This document shows, piece after piece, positions 48,046 to 61,341 of a stretch of 64,000 bases of DNA. Made by a program: the position numbers and the translations under genes. Numbering within the stretch: the first letter of the stretch is position 1; the number at the start of each line of letters is the position of its first letter. The notes under the pieces are model-generated. The model had not been told where the DNA came from. It searched no databases and saw nothing but the letters and a program-made list of their open reading frames with translations. Source of the DNA: Telmatactis stephensoni (taxonomy: Eukaryota > Cnidaria > Anthozoa > Actiniaria > Isophelliidae); NCBI GenBank assembly GCA_029948255.1, contig JALIZF010001478.1:124001-188000 (forward strand), read 5' to 3'.

Positions 48046-48843
48046 GATTGTCAAGAGACCTCATTACCGCGAGAGATTGGTTACAACGCAAGGAACGCCT
48101 TGCGAAAATCAATCGCAAAAGCGCGCGAAATGCTGGGATGAGGTCGAAGGCGCCATGATTTCGCTGATCTCGAGTAAAATTGCTCGTTTTCAGCGAGAAT
48201 CCTTTCACGATCTGTATCTTAGGTATTATCTTTTTATTGCATAGGGTTTTGGATACGATATTGAATAATACGAATCTAAAATACTTCTTTATTTGGTCTT
48301 CCAGTCATCCGAGTCAAGCAAGCCGATCGCCAACTTCTGGAGAGGCGATGTTTTGTGCACTTCATTGTACTTTTTCGTTGCAGGTAGGGTCTAGAAAGTT
48401 TAATGGTAGTCAGTGACTAACAACTAACAAGTGACTCTTAACAATTTATTATAGCATTTATTCTACATAAAGTTTATAAGCTCAAAGTACACTATCTTCG
48501 ACATTTATATTCTTCTATATCCATGTTGATTATAGAAGACTAACGATTGTTCTGTAATATATAAATGAGATCTTGATTTGTAAAGACATGTTGATGGATC
48601 TTTTGACCATTGACTGGGTTCAAAAATAAAGTATAAATCTTTGATCAAAATCAGTTCCTCCATTTTGGATGAAGAACTTGCATTATTCTATAACCTTGAT
48701 TTCAGAGGTATTCTATTCTTGCTTCAGTACATCAGAATTAGTTCTAAAATACTTAGAATATGCCTATTCTAGCCTTACATTTATAGTATCACAGTTCATT
48801 AGCTAGCTCTCCCAAAAAATTAAAACCATCCTCAGTAGATGGG

Positions 48844-48928
48844 CTAGGAGGTTATATGATTGCAAGTGACAAAACTACCCGCTTCTGTAAAAGCTATTTT
48901 TGTCACATGCAATCATATAACCTCCTAG
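48844..48928. mobile_element. foldback element
   Basis: Arms CTAGGAGGTTATATGATTGC and inverse GCAATCATATAACCTCCTAG with about 25 bp between the inner arms. Confidence 0.65.
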
Positions 48929-49244
48929 GCGTAGTCTGCCGAGGGTGTTTTTTTTGTTTCATCAAATGCACTGTGGAGCTAAAGCTTTGCTTCTGGGATG
49001 ACCATACCATTGCCAATATAGTAACTTGATTTTGTCATGCCCAAATTTTAGGCATGCATGAAAATCATTTAGTTCAAATGTTCTCTCAACCATCAGCCCA
49101 TCTGAAAAGCCCAGTGCATCTAAATGTTATTTTATGTGTAAATGTTTAGACAAAGGTATGGAAGTACATTCTGGAGCTTTCAAAGTCTGTTGACCTGCAA
49201 CATTTCACAAATTATCACAAATTTCATTAAACCTATCTCTCTAA

Positions 49245-49450
49245 AGGCGGTGTTCCACGAGATGATTTTTAATGATAAAAATCTTTCTTGTGCAACGTGA
49301 TACTTGGAAAAGTTTTCCTTGCAATTTTCACTTCAGCAACGCGTTGCGAGTTTTTGAATCCAAGTCAGAAACTCGCAACACAAAATATTGCAAGTTGTTG
49401 CAATGTTGCACGGAAATCATCATTAAAAATTGTCTCGTGTAACACCACCT
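49245..49450. mobile_element. Harbinger-like MITE with TAA duplication
   Basis: Ends AGGCGGTGTTCCACGAGA and inverse TGTCTCGTGTAACACCACCT, flanked by TAA (49242-49244, 49451-49453). Confidence 0.7.
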
Positions 49451-50359
49451 TAATGACTCTCTAGTGTGAAACTCTAAATCTTAATGGTTACTAGTAAGTT
49501 ATTTCTATGTCTAAAAACCTAGTTATTCTTTTATCTACATCTAAACAACTAAATAAGTACCTCAAACCTAAAGTGGAGTAAGTTATTATTTCTTGTATAT
49601 GAATTAAAAAACTAGTCATTAATTCCTGTTTTCCGTATTCTTTCATAAAATATTGCACTTTTGGGACCATGTATGTTTATTTACAAGACAGTTGCTATTA
49701 CTAAGAATATAACCACATTTCACATTTAGAATACCTAGTATTTACAACAAAATTGTCATTGAAGGACGTGTGTCCCAAAACTAGAATTCATTCTCAGTCT
49801 TCATTGTGTTTGACTACAACTAATCAAAATACCCTTTATATTACTGTTCTCCAACAGTCTCTTTGCTTAATTTTCAAAATACTGGCACCTTTTCTAGCTC
49901 CTGCCTGGTAATATACTGTCCACTGAATTTCCTACACCTCTTGGAACTGTTTAAAGGTCTAGTGTATTGTATATTGTTATACCGAGGCCATTTTTCCAGA
50001 TGTAGCTATAACTATTTGTTATTAGTTTATTTTGAATATTGGGATCTATCCCTAGCCAATAGGATGACAAGTTACACAATAGAGAGCGTAGGTGTCACAT
50101 ACACAGGAAACGACAGATCACAAAGAGGATCACATGACATGCTTTTGTCGCACCTGGCATTTCCATTTCAACATGGTTAGTCACGTTTGTGTTTTATGTG
50201 CCAAACATGCAACACAACAATACTGATGTTTCCAATGTACATGATGCTTACCCTTTCTCAAAACAGACTCATGGTAAAAGTGATGGATGATGACAGCATG
50301 ATGATGATGATTTAACTATAATGCAATGGCCATTCTAACTCATTTTACATTGCCACTGT

Positions 50360-50365
50360 TTTATT
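50360..50365 (-). terminator. poly(A) signal of the coiled-coil gene
   Basis: TTTATT on the plus strand is AATAAA on the coding strand, 62 bp past the stop codon at 50428. Confidence 0.6.
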
Positions 50366-50427
50366 TAATAAATTATTATAAATTACAGATGGCTTACTAG
50401 TATCTACAAGTCATTATCTTACACTGT

Positions 50428-52617
50428 TTACTCTAAGGGGGCTGGCAAGGTGTCATCATTTTCACCACACAATGCAGCTGTTTCTGCTTGCTGTTGTTGT
50501 ATTCTTCGTCTCCTCATTTGTCTAGCTTTGAGCTTTTCTTGAAGTCCTTGGTCCACCCTTGCTTTGTTTAACTCCTGAGCTTTCTCAAATTCTGCTATTT
50601 CTTCCTCATGTTTCTTCTTTAACTGATCAATGTTTCCAAACAAGTCTTCTTGGTTTGGTGCTGGTGCAAGCTCCGACAGTGGTACTGCTTTCACTTTTGG
50701 CTTTTCATCTGCAGGTTGTGGAGTATCAGCAGCTTCTCCTTCTGCTGCTTCAGTTGCCGGTGTTTCCTCTGGTGGGATTTCAGCTGGTGGCTCCTCACTC
50801 TGAGCTTCAGGCTCTGGAGCCTGCTCATCACCTTCCTCCTTAACCACTGCCTCAGGTTTTATTGCTTGCTGACCTGACATTACTGACTCTTCAGTTTCTT
50901 TATATTCCTCTTTTTCTAATTCCATTTTCATTTCAACTCCTAGCTTCTCTTTGATAATGTTCTGAATAAGTGTTGTGCGTTCTTCTTTCAATTCAAAGTA
51001 CTTGACATGGTAACTCTTCTTAACCTCTTCAAAGTCTGGATTAATGGTGCTTTTGAGTACAGAGTCAATCCAGTTATACAGGTTTTTAGACTTGTTGAAG
51101 TGTTCTGTGAAGGTTGCATGTGACTGGCGGTATCTGACTGGAAGTTGGACATCGTGGAAGATGGTGTTTAGTGCACCTTCCATTTCCTACAGAAAGAAGG
51201 AAAAAACAGTTGAAATTTTGTTGGAGAGTCATTCAAGCACCAGTGCAATTATGATAATGAGCTATCTTTACACAGGGTATGCCATTATCCTAGGCTTTTC
51301 ACCCAGTTTTCTCCTGGAATTTTCACTACCACTTAAGTACTATTGCAGCAATGATATCTTCATCATCATTATCATCATTGTCACCATCATTATCATCAAT
51401 GATCATCAAAGACATTGTTATTGTCACCAATAATTATTATTATTTATCTCCATCAATATCAACCTAAGGTGCTGACTTACATTTATGTCATCTTGATTGT
51501 AATATGGCACTCTGATAGGTTGAAGGAACTTGTGTGCAGCTCTTATGTTTTGTAATGCAGCGACTATATGATTTCTAGTTTCTGCTGTCATTTGGTACTT
51601 GGCCTGTGATTAAATAATGAAAAAGAAATTAGTATCTAGAACTTTGTGATAAGTACTAATACTCTATATGTAATGGGATATAATCTATTATAAAACTGTA
51701 TGTGGTGAGTCCCTTGGCAATTGCCAGCAAGGGAACACAAGGAGCTCTTACCATTTGGTTCTGTATGTTGAATGAGAAAATCTGCCCCCATCGTTTGGCA
51801 GCCCAGTTGATCTGCCCTGCTCCAGAAGCCATGAAGTTACGAGCATTGGTCCACTTGTAGTGAGCCCCTTTAATTCTTTCTTTCTTCTCTCCCAATAAAT
51901 CCAATTCCATTTCCAGTTTCCATTCCTTATCACTTCCATAGCTATCATTAAAGATCTTTCCTAGCAATTCCTCTTGCTTGAACTTTAGATCCTGCAGCTT
52001 TTTCCTGTCTGCTTTGATAGTTTCAGCATGGCTGTTGTATGCATTGTACAAGTTTTTGTACTGTTCTTTTGCACTGTCTAGTTCTTGCTGGGCAACTTCT
52101 TGACGATTGAGAGCATCAAGGTATTCTTGTTGTTCTTTGGCTACTTGTGCGTCATGTTGGGTCTCATTGATAAACATTGCTCGCACAGATGGGTGAGTAA
52201 CTTGGACGACATCTTGGTATTCCTTGATACTGTTTAGATAGAAAATAAAAACCTGATAAGATATTTTAAAATTATTCAATTTTTACCCAGCTCAATGATC
52301 AGACAGCATGACTCCACCACAGATTACTTGTCTGTGCCATCAATAATTATTATGCTGTATCTCTATTCTATTATGGCCCAGAGTCATTGCATCCCATGTA
52401 GTCTCCTTTGGCAATATCACCATCAGGGCAATAAAGCTATTGTTGAGTACTCTGCAGTATTGCGGAAAAACATAGCTATCTTAGAAATGTGTTAATTAAA
52501 TGTGTAAATTATATATTTACACTGTATATTCTGCCATTACCACCTTATTTTCAAATAGTTTAATTATCATGTCTGGATTTTCTAATTTAATGTCAAGGTT
52601 AAACCAGTACAGATAGT

Positions 52618-52650
<33 letters not shown>

Positions 52651-54116
52651 TGGCTGACCTCAACTGAGCTGAGCCACTCACCAGTAGTTTTTGATACTCA
52701 TAAACATTATGAAAGGCAAACTAGGCAAAATAAAATACTCAACTAAAGTAATGGTAGTCCATTATTTTAGATGGATTAAAATACAAATTATTTTGTGTCA
52801 ACAAAATTAGTTGCAAGGTGGCTCAAGCAGAATATTGTCCAGTAGACCTAATCAGCTAACGTGTTGCTATGTACGTTTCTATCCAATTCAAAACCTCTGG
52901 GAATAAGATTCTTTGAGTTTCAATATCATTTTGAATTTTTTGGAACAAAAGTTCTTCCCATAAGTTTTGAATTGGGTAGAAACACACATAGCAACTTGTT
53001 AACTGATTTCATCTATCAGAAAGACTTTATGGTTTCAAATGAAGCTATTGAAATTTACTTCTGGAAAAATCAACAAGAGCAGAAGACTTTAATATATACA
53101 ATTTCCATTTTTGTTTACCCCTTTGAAAATATCATTTTCTGTTGGCTCAAACATCCTAGCTTGTCAAGGACTGTCATGTTAGAAATTTTACATTAAAAAA
53201 GTCCTTTTGTTCTTGCTGATGGACATATCACATCTTGAATGATATGACTACAATTTTGGTCTATGAAGTTGATATTTATTTTTTATCCCTTTTTGATATT
53301 CATTTTATCCCTTCTTTCCCTTTTTTCATTCAATTCTTTCAACAACAACAACAAAACTTGTATAAAATACATGTATATAATTTAATATCTACATGTATAT
53401 TACTTAATTTATGCATAATTTGTAGGAAAAATTAATAAAACTGCCAGCTCTTTAAGTAAGCACTTATATGTCACCTCATGTTTCTATGAATGAGAAAACA
53501 TCTGATAAAAATCAACTTCACACAATTCAAAATTATACTAAAATTTTGCAATATTTTTCACTTACGTCTGTCGTTTCAATTCCTCCACTTTTTGTCCTTG
53601 CATCTCCAAACCTTTATGCAACTCCAGTAACCTTTTATATTCTGCCTGAAGGATACTCTCCTGGTCCTTATTCTCTAAGTTCTTGATCTCAGTTTCAAGC
53701 TCTACAAAACTTTTCAACACTTCCTCGGTAAAATTAGGCTTCTCTGTTTCCTTGTCACTGTCAGGTTCGGGTTTGTCTTTTGGGGTTTCGGCTGGTGCGG
53801 GTTCCTCGATGTCCTTTTGTGGGGGCTTTGCCTCGTCCTTCTCTGGGGGCTTTGCCTCGTTCTCTGGAGGCTTTGCCTCATTTTCAGGATGCTTTGCCTT
53901 GTTTTTCACGCTGCCTTCACTGCTGCTGCTGCTACTGCTGCTGCTGCTGGACGAACTTTTTTTCCTCGGTTTTTCCTTACTCTTCCGTCTTTCGTCGCTC
54001 TTTGGTGCGTGATCATTATGGTTGCTGGGTGCAGGTTCTGGGTCTGATTTTACGTTCCCATTTGGGACATTATTGTTCTGTTGTGGGGCTACCTCCCTCG
54101 AACTTCCACAACCCAT
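50428..54116 (-). CDS. unrecognised coiled-coil protein, predicted myristoylated and palmitoylated
   Basis: Exons high to low: 53566-54116, 51752-52229, 51481-51603, 50428-51186. Phases agree (2, 0, 0) and give 636 residues. I do not recognise the family. It starts MGCGSS, a strong N-myristoylation site with a Cys at position 3 for palmitoylation, so it is probably membrane-anchored on the cytosolic side. Next come an acidic/basic low-complexity region with a 13-Ser run near residue 54, four imperfect PPENEAK-type repeats at about 75-100, and long Glu/Lys/Gln-rich coiled coils from about 130 to 310. A conserved-looking segment (GQINWAAKRWGQIFSF near 325) follows, then a globular stretch (FLQPIRVPYYNQDDIN, then LPVRYRQSHATFTEHFN), a Pro/Glu/Ala-rich region, and a basic tail with MRRRRIQQQQ. 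Frame intact; an AATAAA lies just past the stop. Confidence 0.85.
52618..52651. repeat. ATC trinucleotide run
   Basis: About eleven CAT/ATC units in the first intron of the coiled-coil gene. Looser ATC-rich sequence is at 51355-51410. Confidence 0.8.
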
Positions 54117-55382
54117 TTTGGTCGCTTAAGAATCTCACAGAGTAACAAATTCGAATGAATGATCACAGTAAACAGACGCAGAATTCGATTCACGCAATCA
54201 TCACCTACGATGAATCGTTCTCGAACTCGTACAGCTCCAGATCCCTCCGGCTCCTAATTGAATCACTCAATCTTAAGCGTTTGGAACTATTGTACTAATT
54301 CACTTGCAGTCCTTCTGAAGTCCAACTAAAACTGATTTGGAAATGAAGATGAACTCCAGGTATAACTTCAACAGTAAACAAACAGAAGATTCACCAAAGG
54401 TTTTGTCCCGAAACAGTGTTCTAGACTTCCCAATAGCAACAATTCGATGTCGAGATGTTCATGAACTCCACTATCGAAGTGTCTGGACGTGAAAGACTTT
54501 TAGAATCGTGCAAGACAGATAAAAGTGCTAGAGTGTCAAGCTAAATGATGAAATGGGAGCTGATTATTTGTCTGTAAATGGTTAACAGAGTCTCGGACGT
54601 AATAATGGACGTGGGCTCATGTTATTTACGTCCGTTGCTATAGCGACGTATAAACAAAGCAAAGTTCACTACCAATAGGGAGCCGAGAGCAGATTAATAC
54701 AACAAAAAACCATCACTTAAGGCATTGAATTTTAGGCCTTAGCCTCCAGGAGACCCAAAGTGTCAGAGATTACAAACAAAATAAAAAGATTTCTTTACAA
54801 CGTTGTTATAGAAACCGAATCCCGCGAAAAAATATTAAAATCCTGCTACCATAGATGAATTGAATATTTAAATTGTTTACAGGTCTATTAACATCTGGCA
54901 TAGGGCATTCAGATTATGAACTAAGGTGTAAATAAAGAAGAGTTTTATTAAGAGTTTTTCAATATTTTCTAGTGTTTGAAAAAAGTTGGTTTTTTCACAC
55001 TGCCTTAGTTTTCACTGATTGTGTGACCTCTTTTGTCTTGAGTTTTCATTGTTTTCTGGTCAGCTCCTCCTACGAACTTTCTAGTTTTCATGCAATACAA
55101 ACCAAAAGTTCAAACTTCTTATTAACGTCAACGCCATCATTAATTGTCATCCTTAATGATAATAACAACCATCCCACTAATGTACAATGAAATCATTGTG
55201 CCGCATTTCAATTCTTCTTGTTCACAATTTGCGTGTTGTGATTATTTGTATTCACTGATCAATTGTACTTAGAGAACTGGTAAAAAGCTTTGACAAAGTA
55301 ATGAATAGAATGCTGTCTTCAATCTGGAATCCCCGCTATCTCGAACAGTGCAATTAACCTCGGTACGATATGTAGACCAAGT

Positions 55383-55520
55383 TTGTGCACATAGATTCCA
55401 TTCTTCCGTGCATCTGTACTCTAATTTGTGCACAGATGACGTCAAAATGCGATGAAAAGCAAAGTTCCTCTCGTGGCGTGACGATTTAGTGTTCTTACCA
55501 CATTCTGACGTCTTTAATCT
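55383..55520. mobile_element. partial MITE of the TAGATTCCATT family
   Basis: Left part only: CATAGATTCCATTCTTCCGT, GCACAGATGACGTCAAAATG, then a decayed TGTTCTTACCACATTCTGA. The right end is lost. Confidence 0.55.
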
Positions 55521-56460
55521 AATCGTTTCTTTTAATCTAATTGTTTCATCAAATATTTTTCGAAATATTTCGACCAATCAAAGCGCGCATAAGATTCTGT
55601 GACATCATTTGTGAGTGTGTATTGTAACCACACACGTACGGTTCTCGACCACACATACACAGAGCACCAATAATTCTATAATCTTCCTTTATACGAGAGA
55701 TTCTTCGTACAATCTCTACGTAACTTGATATTGTATTCCCTCAGTTGTGTCCACAGTATCACTATACAGCTTACTTTACTTATTTCTCGACTATATGGAA
55801 CTGCTTCCAGTTCCAACATTTTTTATTCATTTCATTTTTATAGCTTTAACCACGATGTACATATTAAACTCAATATCAATAATCCTAAATGGATAAAAAT
55901 ATAAAACAGTAAGAAATATTGAATATATTGACACATCGTAGTGTATATGGTACGCACAACGGAACGAGGCTCCAAATTAAGTACGACCAGAATCTAAACA
56001 AACTTCATTTTTGATTTGAAATCGCAAATATACTGAAGTTTTGGGATTGCTTTGACTATGGGCAGTTCAAACTTATCCACTCAGCTTGATGGGAATATTT
56101 ACAATTGACGTTATTTTCTTTTCGTCAATAGCTATCTAAACAGCTTTAGGATAGGTCCACACTTGTTTAGATAAATAAACGCGTCTTTTATCTTCGTTTT
56201 CACCATCAATTCCGAAACGGAGTTCAGTTTTCTAAGCCAAAAAGAAAAACACCGTTTTATTGTGGACGGAAAGCCACAGTGCGTAGCAAAAAGATGCATA
56301 TTCGTATTTATCGAGATTAGCGAAGACATAAGCTATAGAAATTTGATGATCCATTGGGGACGTTGAGACAACTTAAAACACGTAGTACACGTTTAAACGC
56401 GCCACCGGCCAAAAATTGACTGATGACAGACCCGGACTGAAGTTGAACCCAGGTTGATCA

Positions 56461-56776
56461 GACACTAGTGAAAAACGTCTGCGCATGCGTGCATATTACG
56501 ATGTTTTCTTAAGAAATGTTTGAGTTTTAGCCTGAAATGAAATGCTCGTGTTCTCGGTGTATACATAAAATTTCTCTTGTATACTTTTGTGAGACAAAGA
56601 TATTGTATTTATGAAGACATAATGTTAATACTGGCCCTAAGTTTCAAGAATTGATCTTAAGTTTTGACATTTTGTGAAAACCGTTGTTGAAGGCAAGCGT
56701 AAAAGCGAAATTTGCATAAGTTACAAAAGCACGAAGACGTGACTACGAGCATGCGCAGACGTTTTTCACTAGTGTC
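56461..56776. mobile_element. Mutator-like MITE with exact 9-bp target duplication
   Basis: Ends GACACTAGTGAAAAACGTCT and the exact inverse, flanked by GGTTGATCA on both sides (56452-56460, 56777-56785). It is an inverted copy of 13089-13400. Confidence 0.88.
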
Positions 56777-56921
56777 GGTTGATCAGTTTCTGACTGTTTC
56801 TGGTCATACTGCACACTCGCTTTCCCTCCCCTTCCACCAATCTCTAGATGGGCAAATGCACAGACGTGGAATTGAAAGTAATAGGTACTATGATTGAAGC
56901 ATTTTAGTCAGAAGTACACTT

Positions 56922-57179
56922 CACTGCAAAAACACGCGAGTAAATTTAATCAAAAACTTGAGTAAATCGGTGCATCCACATGAGTAACTCACTTATCCAA
57001 GTAAATTTACTCAGTTATTTGAGTAAAGGGTACGCAGTTCACTCAGTTATTTCAGTAAAGGGTTCTCAGTTGCTCAAATAGCTGAGTAAATTTACTCGGA
57101 TATTAAGTGAGTTCAGTACTGTGAATACACCGATTTCACCCAAGCTTTTGAGTAAATTTACTTGCGCGTTTTTGCAGTG
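56922..57179. mobile_element. MITE with CACTGCAAAAACACGCGAGT ends
   Basis: Inverted ends CACTGCAAAAACACGCGAG / TTGCGCGTTTTTGCAGTG. The interior is built from repeated GAGTAAATTTACTC-type units. Confidence 0.75.
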
Positions 57180-59769
57180 TTCTGCTTTCTCTGCTGTTAG
57201 TCCACAACGTATCGTGGACTGGACGATGCATGTGAACACAATCATGGCGTGCGAATGAAAATTTGTTAAAATGAAGTACTTTTTCGACTGATGTAATGTG
57301 AACAAAAAAAATGTGTTGATTCAGTCGCTTTTTAACAGTATCTCTTCCTTTCATAGTAGAATGGAAAATCATTGACACCGCCATGAAAATCCAAACGGGA
57401 ACGCACACCTTTAAGCCTGTAAAGGATAGATTACATCGTCTATGTAAGTCTCAAACTGATTGCATACAGGAGTGATTGGGTGCTTTGTAACTTTACTGAT
57501 ATGTCCCACATTGCGTGTAATAAAGGCATATTTCTGCAAAGAATAAAAGTGATGATAACTGTGACTTTGTTTCAGACTTGATCTAATCATTGAGATTAAC
57601 CCTTGTAAACTTGACATAGAGCTTGGCTTTGGTCTTAATGTTACACAAAACTATACTATAGATCGTAGCGGCGCTCTTACGCTACGGCAACCGGCATAGT
57701 GTAACATGACGCGCGGCTACGATATACAACGCAACGTATGTTGCGGCGACACGTTGAAAGTTCTTGAACGAGCTTGAAAATTCACAACATTGCTGCCATC
57801 AATTTCTTTTAGCAGCGTGTGCGATGTTACTCTACGCCAACTTTTAACGCCACAATGCTGAGTTGAAAGTTGTCCAGGTAACATCAGTATTCAACCTTTT
57901 GCACAAAAAGTCGCTGGAAAAGTTCCGTTATATGCATGTTCGAACCTTCAGGACTAACTACCAATTGTGTTTTTATACTATGAGTCCTGAAATTAATCGA
58001 CTAATTGAAAATGCCACATTTTCAAGTTCTAGTTGGAGTCAACTTTTTAATCATGTTGCTAAACTGGGTTTTTGTATATGATCTGGAAGCCTAAGCCGTC
58101 TTTTTACATCAACTCCGAAGCGAGCGAAAAGGCGGCCGTTATTCAGGCTAATTGATCTGGTTGGTTCTTCAAGTTATCAACCGTTGAATGTTCCAATTTC
58201 GATTTTTCCATTGTCACCCTGATTAAAAGTGATAATCTCCTAACTGCACGCTTTCTTGCCCTACGTGAAGCTATTATTGAACCTCAACAGCAAATTTGAA
58301 CTTAAAATGACCGACAAAAGACTAAAGTGACTTCCTATAAATGAATTTGTCAAAACTTGCCAGTCAAATGGATATTTTCTCGTTGGAATTCAAATGAACT
58401 TCGACAAGTAAGTCATTTTACTTAATGTTTGCTCAAACAGGACGTCCAAGTGTTCTTCTAATTCATCTATAAACACTGTCTGTAAATATAGTTTTAGAGT
58501 TGAATCAGTGATTCCGGTGAGTTTAATCTAACTGTTTTTATGTTGTTATTAAATATGTCTCAAGTAATCTGGAATTTTTACGGCGATCAATTCAAATTTT
58601 CCAGGTAGACTAGACTTGTCTTATTTTTGATCGGCTCTTGACAACGTACAACGCCAAGGCCGTAGTTTCAATCGACACGGAATGTTTCAATTCAATGTTC
58701 CAACTGTCAGACTTCTTCTAACGAATTCTCTTGCCATTTTCACCAATATTTTATAGTTTAAAAGTTGCTAATTATATACGTATGTTTTGTCCAGAAAATA
58801 TATACATAATTGATCACTTCTACCTGTTTGAACATACGGTTTGGATAAGTCTTTTAACGAGTATTTCAGCACGCAGTGCCAAAGGTGGAAGGGTTAGCAC
58901 TGTACGTCATGGTAATTTCTCAATCTGTAGAAACATTGACCACAGACCTCGTTCAGAGTTGAAGGAAAAAATCTGGAAACGATCGAAGAAAACGCCACTA
59001 ATATGGTGAAATACCGATTTGCATGCAATTTGAATTGCTGTTGCTTTCCTAATTGAAAATCGCTTAGTCGTTCGTATTATGCTTTGAATCTATTTATTTA
59101 ACCGCTAAATAAGTAACTGTACATTTACTATCTTATAAATGAACTGTTTGAATTCGGTTTGACTTTGTTTATACAAAGCATTTACGAGAAGAGCTATAAC
59201 AAAGCTGTGTTCTCAAGTTTGTTTGAATAACGTATGACCACACGTGCAAACGTGTCGGCATGCAGAGTCTCACATACTTGACACGTAAACCGATTAATAA
59301 TCGCTTAAAAGTTCACCTTACTACACACCTGGGTAGATTTAAACTTTTTTATGAGTTTTTAAATGTCGTGATTTCATGAGGTTACTGTACTTGAATTTAT
59401 TATGGTAATCATGACTTGTTTAGTACGATGTTTGAGTTGTTGGATGCGGATGACATACTGTGTTGGACAATTCGGGTCAAATTCCCAATCACCAGGAGTG
59501 CATTATGTGATTTGATTGTTGAAGAATAGTTTTGTGAATTCAGCAAATTTTTATTTAATATTTGCATACCCAGCATGTATTTTTGGAAACGGAAATTCAG
59601 AATTCTGGAAATATTCTTGTGAATAATTTAAAATCCTTTAGATTTCTACAGACAGACTACAAGCTATCAGTACAGATCTAGAAAGGTCTACGTACCTCTC
59701 TTTAGTATAATATTTCCAAAAGGAGGCACTGACTGTTCATGTAAGTTCTAACAATTCTTTTTAAAAAAG

Positions 59770-59825
59770 TTATGATAATGGTCGTGGGTTCGGTTCCCAC
59801 CTGGGGCTCAGATTTTTTCTGTAGT
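59770..59825 (+). repeat. tRNA-like B-box fragment
   Basis: GGTTCGGTTCCCACC after GTCGTG resembles a tRNA T-arm/B box. No complete tRNA cloverleaf can be drawn, so it is at most a SINE remnant. Confidence 0.25.
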
Positions 59826-61341
59826 GGTTGGTGTTGTTTTTTAACGTGGAGTTATCACTTATTCAAGTTATGATAACCATTTTTGCTCTTTTTCTTTTCT
59901 GTTTAGGGGTTGTGCTGCCATAGTGCTTATCACACACAACAATGAGCTGATGTACCCTTGCAAGTGATTTACTCACTACCATGTTGAAGGGCAAGTGGTC
60001 AAATAGGTTGACAAGTGGAAACATATTCACTGGTCGAAAGTCAGCTAATCACAGACAAGGGCAAGTGCCCACAAGGTAATCTTTGGGGAGTGGTTTGGGT
60101 CATTCATCTGAACCCCTTTAAATTCCCTGAATAAACATTGACAGGGAGGATCTCTAATAAGCCTTTAGATCTGAGTTAGCCAAGATTGTGGACACTCCAA
60201 CCCCCACCCCTCCCATCCCCCTGATAAAGTTTGAGATCCATCAGATAGTACTAGCAAGGAGGTAATAATCAGCCACACTAGGGGAAATGTTGCAAGGACA
60301 TAAAGTGGGGGTAAGTTCCCTTGTCTGCACTAGTCAGAGAAGTCAAACCAGTTTGAATTTATGTGACTTGACCCAAGGACAGATTTTTGTCCCTGCTAAA
60401 TGTTTTTGAATAAAACGTGCAGTACACAAGCAGAGAATATTGTCCCTGTAACAAGTCTCTCCGTGTCATTTTCCTATAATATTTCCCATAGTGTGTACTG
60501 AGCTTTATACAGTAGAGGGGCAAGGGACCTTTGTCAATCCCTGAATACCTCTTCCCCCACCCTACCCCACTTGCCAAGTGTAATGAGTGAAATGCCACAG
60601 CTAACACCCATTGTAGCATAGAGGAACCTAAAAATGTTTGTTTGGGAATACAGTTTGATAATAAACAGACACACGAGAAAACTTGAGATCATGTTGATTT
60701 ACATAGAGGAACCTGTTTGTCAGCAAAATAAACATGAGTTGTGTATGGCAACTTAATTTACAATTTTTTCCTATTTAAATACTCATTTATGGGTAATTTT
60801 TGTAAGAGCATGTAAAAAGCAAATCAAACTCCTAAAATGGCTGATGTCATTGAGACCACCATAAAGGTGTTAGTCTTAGAGAGAGTTCAAGAACAGAGCT
60901 GAGTAAATTTGGCCTGTACCATGTAGAGATGTAAGTTTACCCGAGAGAAGTGTCCAGTTAAGGAAATATGATACAAAACAGGGAAGGATATTTTTTCTTA
61001 GTTGATATATTATTGATTTGTTAATGTATTTGTGGGAAAGTAACCAGGTTCCATGATAATTGAAGAAGAAGCTTGGGAGATAAACTGCCACAGGAACTCC
61101 ATCAACCGCGAAGACGGTGGTTTTCTCCCACGGGAGTATCTTAGCATTATGCTTCAGGACAAAGAACAAAAGGACTAACGATGCAAATTAACTTGTTTAT
61201 ACACTTGCATTTTGCATAAATTATCTATTCTTCCCCTGAAGAGGAACAGTTTACCTGTTCGAAACGTTGGGATATTTTAGTTTTTGAAACTTTATCTTTT
61301 AACCAGAGAAACACTTTACAATTATTATTGATTTGTTTCAG

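Larger units (their letters stand above)
48046..50359. other. intergenic between HSF2BP and the coiled-coil gene
   Basis: Upstream of HSF2BP and downstream of the next minus-strand gene. It contains two DNA elements (48844 and 49245) and otherwise no supported feature. Confidence 0.5.
54117..61341. other. long intergenic or 5' region without a supported gene
   Basis: No exon with homology on either strand. It holds the MITEs at 55383, 56461 and 56922. A minus-strand segment at about 57416-57543 follows a good acceptor (TTTATTCTTTGCAG) and reads 40 codons to a stop, but I found no partner exon. Possible 5' untranslated exons of the plus-strand gene are suggested by donors at about 59739 and 60312, unproven. 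Confidence 0.4.

Noticed and set aside
53683..54145. Plus-strand Ser/Leu-rich frames opposite the coiled-coil gene
   Set aside because: Antisense shadow of the first coding exon, which has full splice and phase support on the minus strand.
57416..57543. Minus-strand 40-codon segment after a good AG acceptor
   Set aside because: No upstream coding exon and no recognisable family.
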